From Oliverpabstia intestinalis (lineage in GTDB: Bacteria; Bacillota; Clostridia; Lachnospirales; Lachnospiraceae): a DNA stretch of 64,000 bases. Shown here piece after piece: positions 35,607-43,621 of the stretch. Below the pieces are notes generated by a model. That model saw nothing but the letters and a program-made list of their open reading frames with translations. It had not been told where the DNA came from and did no database searches. The position numbers were made by a program, and so were the translations under genes. The DNA is taken from positions 1 through 64,000 of the forward strand of contig NZ_VUMS01000015.1 in assembly GCF_009696065.1 (NCBI RefSeq), read 5' to 3'. The first letter of the stretch is position 1; the number at the start of each line of letters is the position of its first letter.

Positions 35607-36227
35607 ATGAAAAAAACAGTAAATGCACTCGGAGATATCTGCCCGATCCCGTTAGTGAAAGCAAAGGAAGCCATCAAAGAACTGCAGGGTGCCGGAACGG
35701 TGGAGGTGCTGGTAGATAATGAGATTGCTGTGCAGAACCTGACCAAGATGGCAAACCAGAAAGGTTATGGCTGTAGTTCACGGAAAGTGAAAGAACAGGA
35801 ATACCAGGTGACGCTGACGGTTGGCGAGGTAGAAGCAACGCAGGAGACATCAGTGGAAGAAGCAGATTATGTAGTATGTGCACCGGCGAAGAAGAATCGG
35901 CTGGTGGTGATTTCTTCGAAAACGATGGGTGAGGGAAATGACGAACTGGGTGCTACGTTGTTGAAGGGATTTATTTACGCGCTGACACAGCAGGACGAGT
36001 TGCCGGGTCAGATGCTCTTTTATAATGGGGGAGCATTCCTGACCTGTGAAGGTTCTCAGTCTCTGGAAGATCTGAAAATGCTGGAAGAACAGGGCGTGGA
36101 GATTCGTACCTGTGGTACCTGTCTGAACTTTTATGGAATATCCGATAAATTACAGGTGGGAGAAGTTACCAATATGTACGATATCGCAGAGCGGATGACA
36201 AAAGCCGACCGGATCATCAAGCCATGA
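35607..36227 (+). CDS. yedF: YedF, selenium metabolism sulfurtransferase-like protein
   Basis: 206 residues. Residues 1-72 form a TusA-like domain with the carrier Cys12 in GDICPIPLVKAKEAI. The C-terminal half is DsrE-like (VVISSKTMGEGNDELGATLL, then KGFIYALTQQDELP) with the second Cys region VEIRTCGTCLNFYGISDKL. This two-domain protein co-occurs with selD and is regarded as a selenium carrier or transferase. Its stop overlaps the start of the desulfurase gene by 4 bp (ATGA), so the two are translationally coupled. Confidence 0.92.
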   Translation: MKKTVNALGDICPIPLVKAKEAIKELQGAGTVEVLVDNEIAVQNLTKMANQKGYGCSSRKVKEQEYQVTLTVGEVEATQETSVEEADYVVCAPAKKNRLVVISSKTMGEGNDELGATLLKGFIYALTQQDELPGQMLFYNGGAFLTCEGSQSLEDLKMLEEQGVEIRTCGTCLNFYGISDKLQVGEVTNMYDIAERMTKADRIIKP

Positions 36228-37360
36228 TATATCTGGATAACGCGGCAACATCGCTGCAAAAGCCGAAAGAGGTGGAAGAAGCTGTGATTCGTGCCTTTCA
36301 TACCATGGGGAATCCCGGACGGGGCGCACATGAGGCCACGTTGCAGGCGGGACGGTGTGTCTATCAGGTAAGAGAGCAGCTGGCAGAACTTTTTCATGCA
36401 GAAAAAGGAGAGCGGATCGCATTTACCTCGAACGCTACAGAGGCACTGAACACTGCGATTTTTGGACTGTTCCATAAGGGGGATCATGTGATCACCACAG
36501 TCTGCGAACATAATTCGGTTCTTCGGCCTCTTTACCGGTTGCAGGAGGAAGGTGTGGAAGTCAGTTTTCTTTCCGCAGATGAAAATGGTGTGTTGGAGTA
36601 TGAAAAACTTCCGGAGCTTGTCAGGGAGAATACAAAAGGTATCGTAATTACACATGCTTCCAATCTGACCGGAAATATTACCGACCTGGAAAGAATCCGG
36701 GAAGTAACAGAGAGCAGAGATTTGCTTTTGGTGGTAGACGGGTCGCAGACGGCGGGAATTTTACCGGTGGATGTACAGAAACAGGGAATAGATATCTTTT
36801 GCTTTACCGGGCATAAGGGACTTTTGGGACCCCAGGGAACCGGTGGACTTTATGTGCGTCCGGGAGTGGAGATTTGTCCGTTGAAGGTAGGCGGAAGCGG
36901 TATCCACAGCTTTGACCGGGAACATCCGAAAGCGATGCCGGAGCATCTGGAAGCCGGAACTATGAATGTCCATGGAATCGCCGGACTTGGTGGTGCGCTG
37001 GATTATCTGAAGAAAAAAGGAACAAAGGAGATTTTGCAGCGGGAGCGGCAATTATTAAGACGGCTGGAAGAACAGATCAGGGAGATTCCCGGGATTCGTC
37101 TTTATGGTGATCCGGACGGAAACCGGCGTGTGGGAATTCTTTCTTTTAATATAGGAGAAGAAGATTCTGCGTATGTTGCGGACTGGCTGTATGAGGAACA
37201 TGGAATTGCTGTCCGGGCGGGGGCGCATTGCGCTCCGTTGATGCACCAGACGCTGGGAACAAAAGAACAGGGGGCTGTGAGAATCTCTGTGTCACACTGG
37301 AATACGGAGAAAGAAGTGGATCGAACGGCAGAGGCTTTGTGGGAGTTGTCAGAAATATGA
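36224..37360 (+). CDS. Cysteine desulfurase family protein (selenium-linked)
   Basis: 378 residues, class V PLP enzyme. The start MIYLDNAATSLQKPKEV, the PLP Lys in FTGHKGLLGPQG (~197) and the active-site Cys in VRAGAHCAPLMH (~335) are intact. It belongs to the short-loop SufS/CsdB-like branch often found next to yedF and selD. It probably liberates sulfur or selenium from cysteine or selenocysteine to supply the carrier proteins. It overlaps yedF by 4 bp upstream and DUF3343 by 4 bp downstream: a compact three-gene unit. Confidence 0.92.
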   Translation: MIYLDNAATSLQKPKEVEEAVIRAFHTMGNPGRGAHEATLQAGRCVYQVREQLAELFHAEKGERIAFTSNATEALNTAIFGLFHKGDHVITTVCEHNSVLRPLYRLQEEGVEVSFLSADENGVLEYEKLPELVRENTKGIVITHASNLTGNITDLERIREVTESRDLLLVVDGSQTAGILPVDVQKQGIDIFCFTGHKGLLGPQGTGGLYVRPGVEICPLKVGGSGIHSFDREHPKAMPEHLEAGTMNVHGIAGLGGALDYLKKKGTKEILQRERQLLRRLEEQIREIPGIRLYGDPDGNRRVGILSFNIGEEDSAYVADWLYEEHGIAVRAGAHCAPLMHQTLGTKEQGAVRISVSHWNTEKEVDRTAEALWELSEI

Positions 37361-37593
37361 GAATGAAAAAGAAAACATGGATTTTGACTTTCGAGAGTAC
37401 GACGCAGGCGATGGCAGCAGAAAAATATGCCATGGAACAGAACCTGCCGGGACGTCTGATACCGATTCCAAGGGAAATTACAGCAGGTTGTGGCCTTTCC
37501 TGGAAGGCAGTGCCGGAGGCAAGAGACGAGATTCTTACGGCACTGGAGAAAGCGGGCTGTCACTGGGAAGGGGAGTATATACTGGAATTGTAG
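37357..37593 (+). CDS. DUF3343 protein, putative Se/S carrier
   Basis: 78 residues. KKKTWILTFESTTQAMAAEK, then LIPIPREITAGCGLSWKA, are the DUF3343 signature; the Cys of GCGLS could carry sulfur or selenium. Proteins of this family sit beside yedF and desulfurases in selenium loci. The ATG overlaps the desulfurase stop (ATGA). The carrier role is a prediction. Confidence 0.85.
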   Translation: MRMKKKTWILTFESTTQAMAAEKYAMEQNLPGRLIPIPREITAGCGLSWKAVPEARDEILTALEKAGCHWEGEYILEL

Positions 37594-37711
37594 AAAAACC
37601 TGAACGGCAGCTGTTTGGTTCCTTCACCTTGCAGGACAGTGACTGCTGAACAGCTGGTATAAATTTAATAATTCAGGAAAATACAGGAATGTATGGTGGA
37701 CAAGGAGAAAA

Positions 37712-38056
37712 ATGGAAGAAAATAAGCTGCATTATCATATGAAGGTGCGGGTGTTTCGAAAAGAAGGAGCTTTTGGTCCGGGAGTGGCGGAGTTGATGCA
37801 CCATGTGGAAGAGACAGGGTCGCTCTCCGAGGCCTGTCGGTGCATGGGGATGGCGTATTCCAAGGGATGGCGTATTATGAAGCACGCGGAAGAAGATCTG
37901 GGGTTTTCTCTGATGGAAGGAAGCCGGGGCGGAAGCAGAGGCGGCAGGACCATGCTTACCGAGAAAGGAAAGGATTTCCTGCATCGATATGAAATGTTTA
38001 TGGCGGAACTGAATCGGAGCGCCGGAGAATCTTTTATGAGATGGTTTGAAGTATAG
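37712..38056 (+). CDS. modE: ModE-type molybdate-linked regulator, DNA-binding domain only
   Basis: 114 residues. The winged helix-turn-helix of ModE is clear: GPGVAELMHHVEETGSLSEA, then MGMAYSKGWRIMKHAEEDLG, and GGSRGGRTMLTEKGKDFL. The molybdate-binding TOBE domains of E. coli ModE are absent, as in many short Firmicute relatives, so it may sense molybdate or cofactor indirectly. It is the only DNA-binding regulator within the selenium/molybdenum island apart from sigG. A matching operator-like dyad lies 157 bp downstream, in front of yqeB. GGAGAAAA precedes the ATG. Confidence 0.87.
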   Translation: MEENKLHYHMKVRVFRKEGAFGPGVAELMHHVEETGSLSEACRCMGMAYSKGWRIMKHAEEDLGFSLMEGSRGGSRGGRTMLTEKGKDFLHRYEMFMAELNRSAGESFMRWFEV

Positions 38057-38091
38057 ACAGAGAAAGCATGCGCCGGAATATATATGGGATA

Positions 38092-38131
38092 CTATGCGAA
38101 ACGTGTTACCGGGAACGAAGTGCCCAGTAAC
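38092..38131. repeat. Right half of the 60-bp GTTACTG element
   Basis: CGAAACGTGTTACCGGGAAC and GAAGTGCCCAGTAAC match the right half of the element at 22772-22831 (18 of the last 23 bases, 11 of the 12 before). ATATGGG occurs on both sides, perhaps the trace of a duplication. Confidence 0.5.
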
Positions 38132-38169
38132 TCATATGGGAAAAAGAGAGTCAAAAAAAGCGTACAGAA

Positions 38170-38198
38170 TTGACAAATAAATATAAGTATTGTAAAGT
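38170..38198 (+). promoter_or_regulatory. Promoter of yqeB operon
   Basis: A perfect TTGACA (38170-38175) stands 17 bp before TAAAGT (38193-38198; 4 of 6). The predicted start of transcription, near 38205, lies just before the dyad at 38213. Confidence 0.65.
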
Positions 38199-38212
38199 TA
38201 TATGTATGCAAG

Positions 38213-38236
38213 CGTTATTCTCGAATGAGAATAACG
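38213..38236. promoter_or_regulatory. Candidate ModE operator
   Basis: A perfect inverted repeat: arms CGTTATTCTC and GAGAATAACG separated by GAAT. The outer half-sites CGTTAT/ATAACG equal the outer bases of the known E. coli ModE box. It lies immediately downstream of the likely transcription start, where a repressor would block initiation. It is 20 bp before the yqeB start codon and 157 bp after modE. Confidence 0.65.
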
Positions 38237-38255
38237 AAAGAGAAAGGAATTACGA

Positions 38256-39065
38256 ATGAAAAAGAGTGATCTGATCATTGTCCGAGGAGCGGGGGATCTG
38301 GCGACCGGGACGATTCATCGACTGAAAAAAAGCGGATTTCATCTGCTGGTTCTGGAAACAGATCACCCGGCAGCGATCCGAAGACAGGTGGCACTGAGTG
38401 AAGCTGTGTACAGTGGAAGCACCTGTGTGGAGAATGTAGAGGCTGTCCGGATCGAAAGCGTGGAGCAGATGCGTCAGGTCTGGGAGGAAGGAAAAGTTCC
38501 GGTTCTGGTGGATCCGAAGGGAGAAAGTATCCGGTTACTGAAACCGAAGGTTGTGGTGGATGCGATCCTTGCAAAGAAAAATCTCGGAACAACAAAAGAT
38601 ATGGCACCGCTTACGATCGGACTTGGTCCTGGATTTTGTGCGGGTGAAGATGTGGATGTGGTGATCGAGACGAAACGTGGGCATAATCTTGGAAGGATTA
38701 TCCGTCAGGGAAGTGCATATCCGAACACCGGGATTCCGGGAATCATCGGCGGCTACGGTGCAGAACGTGTCATTCATGCACCGGCAGCAGGAAGAATGAA
38801 AAACAGAAGTAAAATCGGAGATATCGTGGAAGCCGGGCAGGTTCTGGCTGTGATAGAGGGAGAAGACGGATCGACAGAAGTATCAGCAACCATTGACGGA
38901 CTTCTCCGTGGTCTGATCCGCGATGATTATCCGGTGACAAAAGGATTTAAGATCGCAGATATTGATCCGAGAAAAGAAGAACTGGCAAACTGTTTTACGA
39001 TTTCAGACAAAGCCCGCTGTATCGCAGGAAGCGTGCTTGAAGTGATCTGTGAAGCAGTGGAGTAG
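38256..39065 (+). CDS. yqeB: YqeB, selenium-dependent molybdenum hydroxylase maturation protein
   Basis: 269 residues. IIVRGAGDLATGTIHRLKKS at the start is a Rossmann-like loop shared with XdhC proteins. DPKGESIRLLKPKVVVDAIL, GLGPGFCAGEDVDVVIETKR and GIPGIIGGYGAERVIHAPA are family signatures. YqeB is, with YqeC, one of the two marker proteins of selenium-dependent molybdenum hydroxylases. It probably acts in putting selenium on the cofactor. It leads the plus-strand operon yqeB-moeA-moaA-MOSC, under its own promoter and dyad. Confidence 0.92.
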   Translation: MKKSDLIIVRGAGDLATGTIHRLKKSGFHLLVLETDHPAAIRRQVALSEAVYSGSTCVENVEAVRIESVEQMRQVWEEGKVPVLVDPKGESIRLLKPKVVVDAILAKKNLGTTKDMAPLTIGLGPGFCAGEDVDVVIETKRGHNLGRIIRQGSAYPNTGIPGIIGGYGAERVIHAPAAGRMKNRSKIGDIVEAGQVLAVIEGEDGSTEVSATIDGLLRGLIRDDYPVTKGFKIADIDPRKEELANCFTISDKARCIAGSVLEVICEAVE

Positions 39066-39081
39066 GTAGAGGAGAACACGC

Positions 39082-40107
39082 ATGAAATTAATGAAGACTG
39101 AAGACGCGATCGGGCAGGTTCTGTGTCATGATATCACACAGATCATTCCCGGGGTGACGAAAGATGCAGTATTCCGGAAAGGTCATATCATTACCGAGGA
39201 GGATATACCGGTACTTTTGAGTGTTGGAAAAGAACATATTTATATCTGGGAAAAAGATGAGCATATGCTTCATGAAAATGAGGCGGCACAGATTCTGTAT
39301 GCAATGTGCGGAAATGAGCATATGCATCCTTCAGAGGTCAAAGAAGGGAAAATTGAGGTGATCGCTGACTGTGACGGACTGTTGAAAATAGACAGGGAAA
39401 AACTGAAAAAAGTCAACGGGCTTGGAGAAATGATGATCGCAACCCGTCACGGCAATACCTGCGTCAAAGAAGGAGATAAGCTTGCAGGAACCAGGATTAT
39501 TCCGCTGGTTATAGAAAAAGAGAAGATGGAGCGGGCGAAAGCAGTCTGTCAGGATGGTCCGATTCTGACATTGAAACCGCTGCACGGGAAAAAAGTGGCG
39601 ATTCTGACAACGGGAAGTGAAGTATACCATGGACGAATCGAGGACAAATTTACTCCGGTACTGGTTGAAAAACTGAAAGAATATAACTGTGAAATGATCT
39701 TTCATGAAGTATATGATGATGATCATGAAGCAATCACCAAAGGCTGTCTGCAGGCAATCGAACAGGGGGCTGAGCTGGTACTTTGTACCGGCGGTATGAG
39801 TGTGGATCCGGATGACAAAACACCTCTGGCCATAAAAAACACAGGAGCGCGGATGGTTTCTTATGGTGCACCGGTACTTCCGGGAGCCATGTTCCTGTTG
39901 TCTTATTACCGGGAAAAGATCCCGATCGTAGGACTTCCCGGGTGTGTGATGTATGCAAAACGGACGATTTTTGATCTGGCACTGCCCCGTCTGCTGGCAG
40001 ATGATGAGATCACAGCAGAGGAACTGGCAGCGTTGGGAGAGGGCGGTCTGTGCCTGAACTGTCCGGTCTGTACGTATCCAAACTGTGGTTTTGGAAAAGG
40101 GTGGTAA
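39082..40107 (+). CDS. MoeA-like molybdopterin-binding protein
   Basis: 341 residues. The first ~165 residues are a domain specific to this group (MKTEDAIGQVLCHDITQIIP). The second half is the MoeA/MogA fold (KKVAILTTGSEVYHGRIEDK, VLCTGGMSVDPDDKTPLAIK, IVGLPGCVMYAKRTIFDL). It ends in a Cys-rich tail (CLNCPVCTYPNCGFGKGW). It should act at molybdenum insertion, or be a variant dedicated to the selenium cofactor. It lies 16 bp after yqeB and 7 bp before moaA. Confidence 0.87.
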   Translation: MKLMKTEDAIGQVLCHDITQIIPGVTKDAVFRKGHIITEEDIPVLLSVGKEHIYIWEKDEHMLHENEAAQILYAMCGNEHMHPSEVKEGKIEVIADCDGLLKIDREKLKKVNGLGEMMIATRHGNTCVKEGDKLAGTRIIPLVIEKEKMERAKAVCQDGPILTLKPLHGKKVAILTTGSEVYHGRIEDKFTPVLVEKLKEYNCEMIFHEVYDDDHEAITKGCLQAIEQGAELVLCTGGMSVDPDDKTPLAIKNTGARMVSYGAPVLPGAMFLLSYYREKIPIVGLPGCVMYAKRTIFDLALPRLLADDEITAEELAALGEGGLCLNCPVCTYPNCGFGKGW

Positions 40108-40114
40108 CAGGAAG

Positions 40115-41086
40115 ATGCTGGATCGGTATGGAAGAGTGATCAATTATCTGCGTATATCCGTTACGGATCGTTGCAATCTGCGATGCTGCTACTGTATGCC
40201 GGAAGGCGTTCAGGATGTAGGAATGAAAAACATCCTGACTTTTGAGGAAATCTGGGAGATCGTGAGAACAGGCGTAAGCCTTGGTATCACGCACATCCGT
40301 ATTACGGGCGGGGAACCGCTGGTGCGAAAAGGCTGTGTGGATCTGATCCGTGGAATCAGGGAGATTCCCGGGGTAGAGACTATCACTATGACGACCAATG
40401 GTGTTTTGCTTGGAAATTATGGGAAACAGTTAAAAGAAGCCGGTGTGGACGGCGTGAATATCAGCCTGGACACACTGGATCCGGAAGAATTCTATAAGAT
40501 TACCGGAAAACGGGAACTGCAGGAAGTCCTGGCAGGAATCCGGGCGGCAAAGACTGCCGGATTGCCGGTAAAGCTGAATGCAGTGAATAGAAAAGAACTG
40601 GATCCGATTCCACTGGTGCGTTATGCACAGGAAGAAAACCTGCCCCTTCGTTTTATTGAAATAATGCCAGTCGGATATGGCAAAAAATATGTGGGGAGAA
40701 GCAATGAAGAACTGCGGGAGACACTGGAGGCAGTCTGTGGAAAAGCAGAATGTATGACCAATCGGGAAGAACTTTCCCGGATGGGCAGTGGGCCGGCGGT
40801 GTATTATCAGTTTTCAGATCTGAAAGTTCCGGTTGGGTTTATCAGTGCCATACACGGAAAATTCTGTGATACCTGTAACCGGGTACGACTGACGGCAGAA
40901 GGGTATCTGAAACTGTGTCTGTGCTATGATGAGGGGGAGGATCTTCGCCGGGTGCTCCGCGAAGGAGAGAAGGAAAATTTGCGAACGATCATGGAGCAGA
41001 CGATTTTCCGAAAACCGGCGGCACACTGCTTTGAACATCCGGCCGAGATGACAGAGACACATGAAATGGTAAAAATTGGTGGATAG
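40115..41086 (+). CDS. moaA: GTP 3',8-cyclase
   Basis: 323 residues, radical SAM enzyme. The N-terminal cluster motif is DRCNLRCCYCMPE. The GGEPLVRK segment binds SAM, and the second cluster lies in KFCDTCNRVRLTAEG with LKLCLC. The canonical C-terminal GG is present (VKIGG). It converts GTP to 3',8-cyclo-dihydro-GTP, the step before MoaC. I start at the ATG at 40115, after ACAGGAAG. It is tightly packed after the MoeA-like gene. Confidence 0.95.
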   Translation: MLDRYGRVINYLRISVTDRCNLRCCYCMPEGVQDVGMKNILTFEEIWEIVRTGVSLGITHIRITGGEPLVRKGCVDLIRGIREIPGVETITMTTNGVLLGNYGKQLKEAGVDGVNISLDTLDPEEFYKITGKRELQEVLAGIRAAKTAGLPVKLNAVNRKELDPIPLVRYAQEENLPLRFIEIMPVGYGKKYVGRSNEELRETLEAVCGKAECMTNREELSRMGSGPAVYYQFSDLKVPVGFISAIHGKFCDTCNRVRLTAEGYLKLCLCYDEGEDLRRVLREGEKENLRTIMEQTIFRKPAAHCFEHPAEMTETHEMVKIGG

Positions 41087-41112
41087 AGTAGACACAATAG
41101 AAAGGAACAGTT

Positions 41113-41544
41113 TTGGGAGTAATTAAAGGAATCTGTATCAGTGAAAAACGTGGTACAGCGAAACATGAAATCGAAGAGGCCATTCTGGCAAAGGACTGGG
41201 GGATTCAGGGAGACGCTCATGCGGGACACTGGCACAGACAGGTCAGCATGTTATCTTATGAAAAAATCGAAGAATTTCGGAAAAAGGGTGCTGATATCGA
41301 ACTTGGTGCTTTTGGAGAAAACCTGATCGTCAGCGGATATGATTTTCGCAACCTTGCGGTGGGAACCCGTTTTCAATGTGGAGAAGCCGTTCTGGAGATG
41401 ACTCAGATCGGGAAAGAATGTCACAGCCACTGTGAGATTTATAAACGGATGGGTGAATGCATCATGCCCAGAGAAGGTGTATTTGCCATTGTGTTACATG
41501 GTGGTACGATCCGAAAAGGTGACCTATTGGAAAGAATAGAATAG
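41113..41544 (+). CDS. MOSC domain protein
   Basis: 143 residues starting with TTG, seven bases after AAAGGA. GIQGDAHAGHWHRQVSML, then GAFGENLIVSGYDF, and the Cys region TQIGKECHSHCEIYKRMGEC are those of MOSC domains, which carry sulfur for molybdenum cofactor sulfuration. In this selenium setting it might handle selenium instead; this is inference. It is probably the last gene of the yqeB transcript. A 27-bp mobile unit follows the stop codon. Confidence 0.88.
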   Translation: MGVIKGICISEKRGTAKHEIEEAILAKDWGIQGDAHAGHWHRQVSMLSYEKIEEFRKKGADIELGAFGENLIVSGYDFRNLAVGTRFQCGEAVLEMTQIGKECHSHCEIYKRMGECIMPREGVFAIVLHGGTIRKGDLLERIE

Positions 41545-41554
41545 CAGAAAAATC

Positions 41555-41581
41555 GTAACTGTTCAGTACCTTCACAGTTAC
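41555..41581. mobile_element. 27-bp solo palindromic element with 8-bp duplication (copy C)
   Basis: The unit begins GTAACTGTTCAG and ends CTTCACAGTTAC. It is identical to the first 27 bp of copy A and, inverted, to the last 27 bp of copy B. The flanks GAAAAATC at 41547-41554 and 41582-41589 are exact 8-bp direct repeats. The element therefore seems to have inserted as a 27-bp unit. Confidence 0.82.
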
Positions 41582-41610
41582 GAAAAATCAAATAAAAGGA
41601 AACACAATCA

Positions 41611-42597
41611 ATGAAAAAATTATATCAGTTGTTACTGGATCGATGGAATCAGAAGACAGATACGGTGCTGGTTACTATTGTAGAAGGAAATGGTTCTGTT
41701 CCGCGAACTACAGGGGCTTATATGGTAGTGGCTAAAAACGGAAGAATCTACGGAACTATCGGAGGCGGCAACCTGGAATATCAGGCAGTAAAAAAAGCCA
41801 TGGAACTGGCAGGAACAGCTGCCCATTATGTGGAAAATTTTGATCTGGGAACCGGAGAAAACAGCGAACTGGGCATGGTCTGTGGAGGCAGAGTAAAAGT
41901 ACTGTTTTACAGTGCCTGTGCACAGGATCCGGGCGTCGGAGAATTTTTAAAAGAAGCACTGGCGGCAGCAGATGAGGGAAAACCTTACTGGCTGGTTCTT
42001 CCATTTTCTGAAGGAACGCCCCGGATCCGAAGAGAGATCACAGAAGGAAGAGGACACTGCAGGATTCTGGAGGAAAACGGACAGAAGATTTACGCAGAAG
42101 AATTCTGTTACGATGGAAGGGTTTACATTTTTGGAGGCGGTCATCTGGCTCAGGAGCTGGTTCCGGTGCTCAGTCATCTGGGATTCTGGTGTATGGTTCT
42201 GGATGATCGGGAAGAATATACAGATCACGCTTTGTTTCCGGGAGTTCAGGAGACAAAGACCGTAGACTTTACAGCACTTTCGCAGATTCTGGAAGTAAAA
42301 CCGGAAGACTATCTGGTGGTAGTCACGAGAGGGCATCGCTGTGATGCCGATGTGGAACGGTTTGCCTTGCGGACACCTGCTTCTTATATAGGTGTAGTGG
42401 GAAGTAAAAGAAAAACCCGGTACGTCAGAGAAAAATTGGCAAGCGAAGGCTTCACAGAGGAAGAACTGGATCAGGTGTATGCACCTATCGGAATCGAAAT
42501 CGGAAGTGAAACACCGGCAGAGATCGCAATCAGCATCGCAGCACAGCTGATACAGGTCCGCGCAGACAAAACAGGAATGAGGAGAAAGAAAGAATGA
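41611..42597 (+). CDS. xdhC: XdhC/CoxI family molybdenum cofactor maturation protein
   Basis: 328 residues. The XdhC/CoxI N-terminal domain is present (VTIVEGNGSVPRTTGAYMVV, GTIGGGNLEYQAV, GMVCGGRVKVLF). The Rossmann C-terminal domain follows (VYIFGGGHLAQELVPVLSHL, VVVTRGHRCDADVERFAL, GVVGSKRKTRYVREKL). XdhC binds the cofactor, promotes its sulfuration and delivers it to xanthine dehydrogenase-type enzymes. The stop codon overlaps a vestigial ATG (ATGA), and modA begins 7 bp later. AAAAGGAAA precedes its ATG. Confidence 0.92.
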   Translation: MKKLYQLLLDRWNQKTDTVLVTIVEGNGSVPRTTGAYMVVAKNGRIYGTIGGGNLEYQAVKKAMELAGTAAHYVENFDLGTGENSELGMVCGGRVKVLFYSACAQDPGVGEFLKEALAAADEGKPYWLVLPFSEGTPRIRREITEGRGHCRILEENGQKIYAEEFCYDGRVYIFGGGHLAQELVPVLSHLGFWCMVLDDREEYTDHALFPGVQETKTVDFTALSQILEVKPEDYLVVVTRGHRCDADVERFALRTPASYIGVVGSKRKTRYVREKLASEGFTEEELDQVYAPIGIEIGSETPAEIAISIAAQLIQVRADKTGMRRKKE

Positions 42598-42604
42598 AGA
42601 AAAA

Positions 42605-43543
42605 ATGAAGAAAAAAAGTGTAAGTATGTTACTTGCAACAGCTATGGTAGTGTCTCTGCTTACAGGATGCGGCTCTAAGAACAACAGTGCGGCGGATACA
42701 ACAAAAGAAGAGACACAGACAGAAGCAACTGCAGAAGCAGCAGCTGACGAAAGCAATGATACAACAGCAGACAATGCAGGCGAAGAAACTACTATTACAG
42801 TATTTGCTGCCAAGAGTCTGAATCAGGTAATGGAAGAACTGATTACAAATTTTCAGGAGACTCATCCAAATGTAAATGTACAGGGAAGTTATGACAGTTC
42901 AGGAACGCTGCTGACACAGATCGAAGAAGGTGCAGCCTGCGATGTGTTTTTCTCAGCAGCGGTAAAACAGATGGATCAGCTGGATGAGACAGATGGTCTG
43001 GTTGTGGACGGTACCCGTCATAATGTAGTAAATAACCAGGTGTGTCTGGTAACTTATAAAGAAAGTAACACAGAAGTAACCAGTCTGGAGGATCTGAACA
43101 AAGCCAGCAGTATCGCACTGGCGGATGGTTCGGTGCCGGTTGGAAAATACACCCGTCAGGCACTGGTAAATACAGGAATTCTGGAAAAAGCTGACGATGT
43201 ATCTACTATTCCGACAGCTACTGTTTCAGAAGCGCTGGGCGGTGTGGAGATCAATGAGTGTGCCAATGTTGGTGCGGTTACTTCCGCAGTAGCAGAAGGC
43301 TCCAATGAGGTAGGAACGGTATACTATTCCGATACTTATGGACTGGAGGATCGTCTGGAGATCCTCCAGGTCATTCCGTATGATCTGACCGGTGATGTTA
43401 TCTATCCGGTGGCACAGGTACAGAATCCGGAAGCAGAAGAACTGGAATCCACAACAGCCAAGGAATTTATAGATTTTCTGATCACCGATGATGCAAAGAC
43501 CATTTTCCGGAAATACTACTTTGATACAGATGTAGAGAACTAA
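42605..43543 (+). CDS. modA: Molybdate ABC transporter, substrate-binding lipoprotein
   Basis: 312 residues. A lipoprotein signal peptide ends in LLTGCG (lipid-anchored Cys near 22). A Thr/Ala/Glu-rich linker follows, and the binding domain runs from ~62 (ITVFAAKSLNQVMEELITNF, SYDSSGTLLTQIEEGAACDV, FFSAAVKQMDQL). The late VIYPVAQVQNPE motif is typical of ModA. It captures molybdate outside the membrane. The start region is duplicated: an 11-bp unit, ATGAAGAAAAA, occurs twice, and the first ATG (42594) now gives only MKKK and a stop. Confidence 0.92.
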   Translation: MKKKSVSMLLATAMVVSLLTGCGSKNNSAADTTKEETQTEATAEAAADESNDTTADNAGEETTITVFAAKSLNQVMEELITNFQETHPNVNVQGSYDSSGTLLTQIEEGAACDVFFSAAVKQMDQLDETDGLVVDGTRHNVVNNQVCLVTYKESNTEVTSLEDLNKASSIALADGSVPVGKYTRQALVNTGILEKADDVSTIPTATVSEALGGVEINECANVGAVTSAVAEGSNEVGTVYYSDTYGLEDRLEILQVIPYDLTGDVIYPVAQVQNPEAEELESTTAKEFIDFLITDDAKTIFRKYYFDTDVEN

Positions 43544-43580
43544 TCAGACTTTTTGAAATAATATAATTAAAATACATATT

Positions 43581-43609
43581 TCCCGCCGTAACAGGATGTT
43601 CCGGCGGGG
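43581..43609 (+). promoter_or_regulatory. Hairpin in the modA-modB gap covering the modB ribosome site
   Basis: CCCGCCG pairs with CGGCGGG. The purine-rich modB ribosome site (GGGGGGAAAG) starts within the right arm. It could lower modB translation or stabilise the modA message; no T-run follows. Confidence 0.55.
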
Positions 43610-43621
43610 GGAAAGATTAGA

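Noticed and set aside
39000-39082. Molybdenum cofactor riboswitch before the moeA-like gene
   Set aside because: The gap is only 16 bp. Other gaps in the island likewise hold no Moco-riboswitch-like structure; the yqeB upstream region instead has a protein-type dyad.
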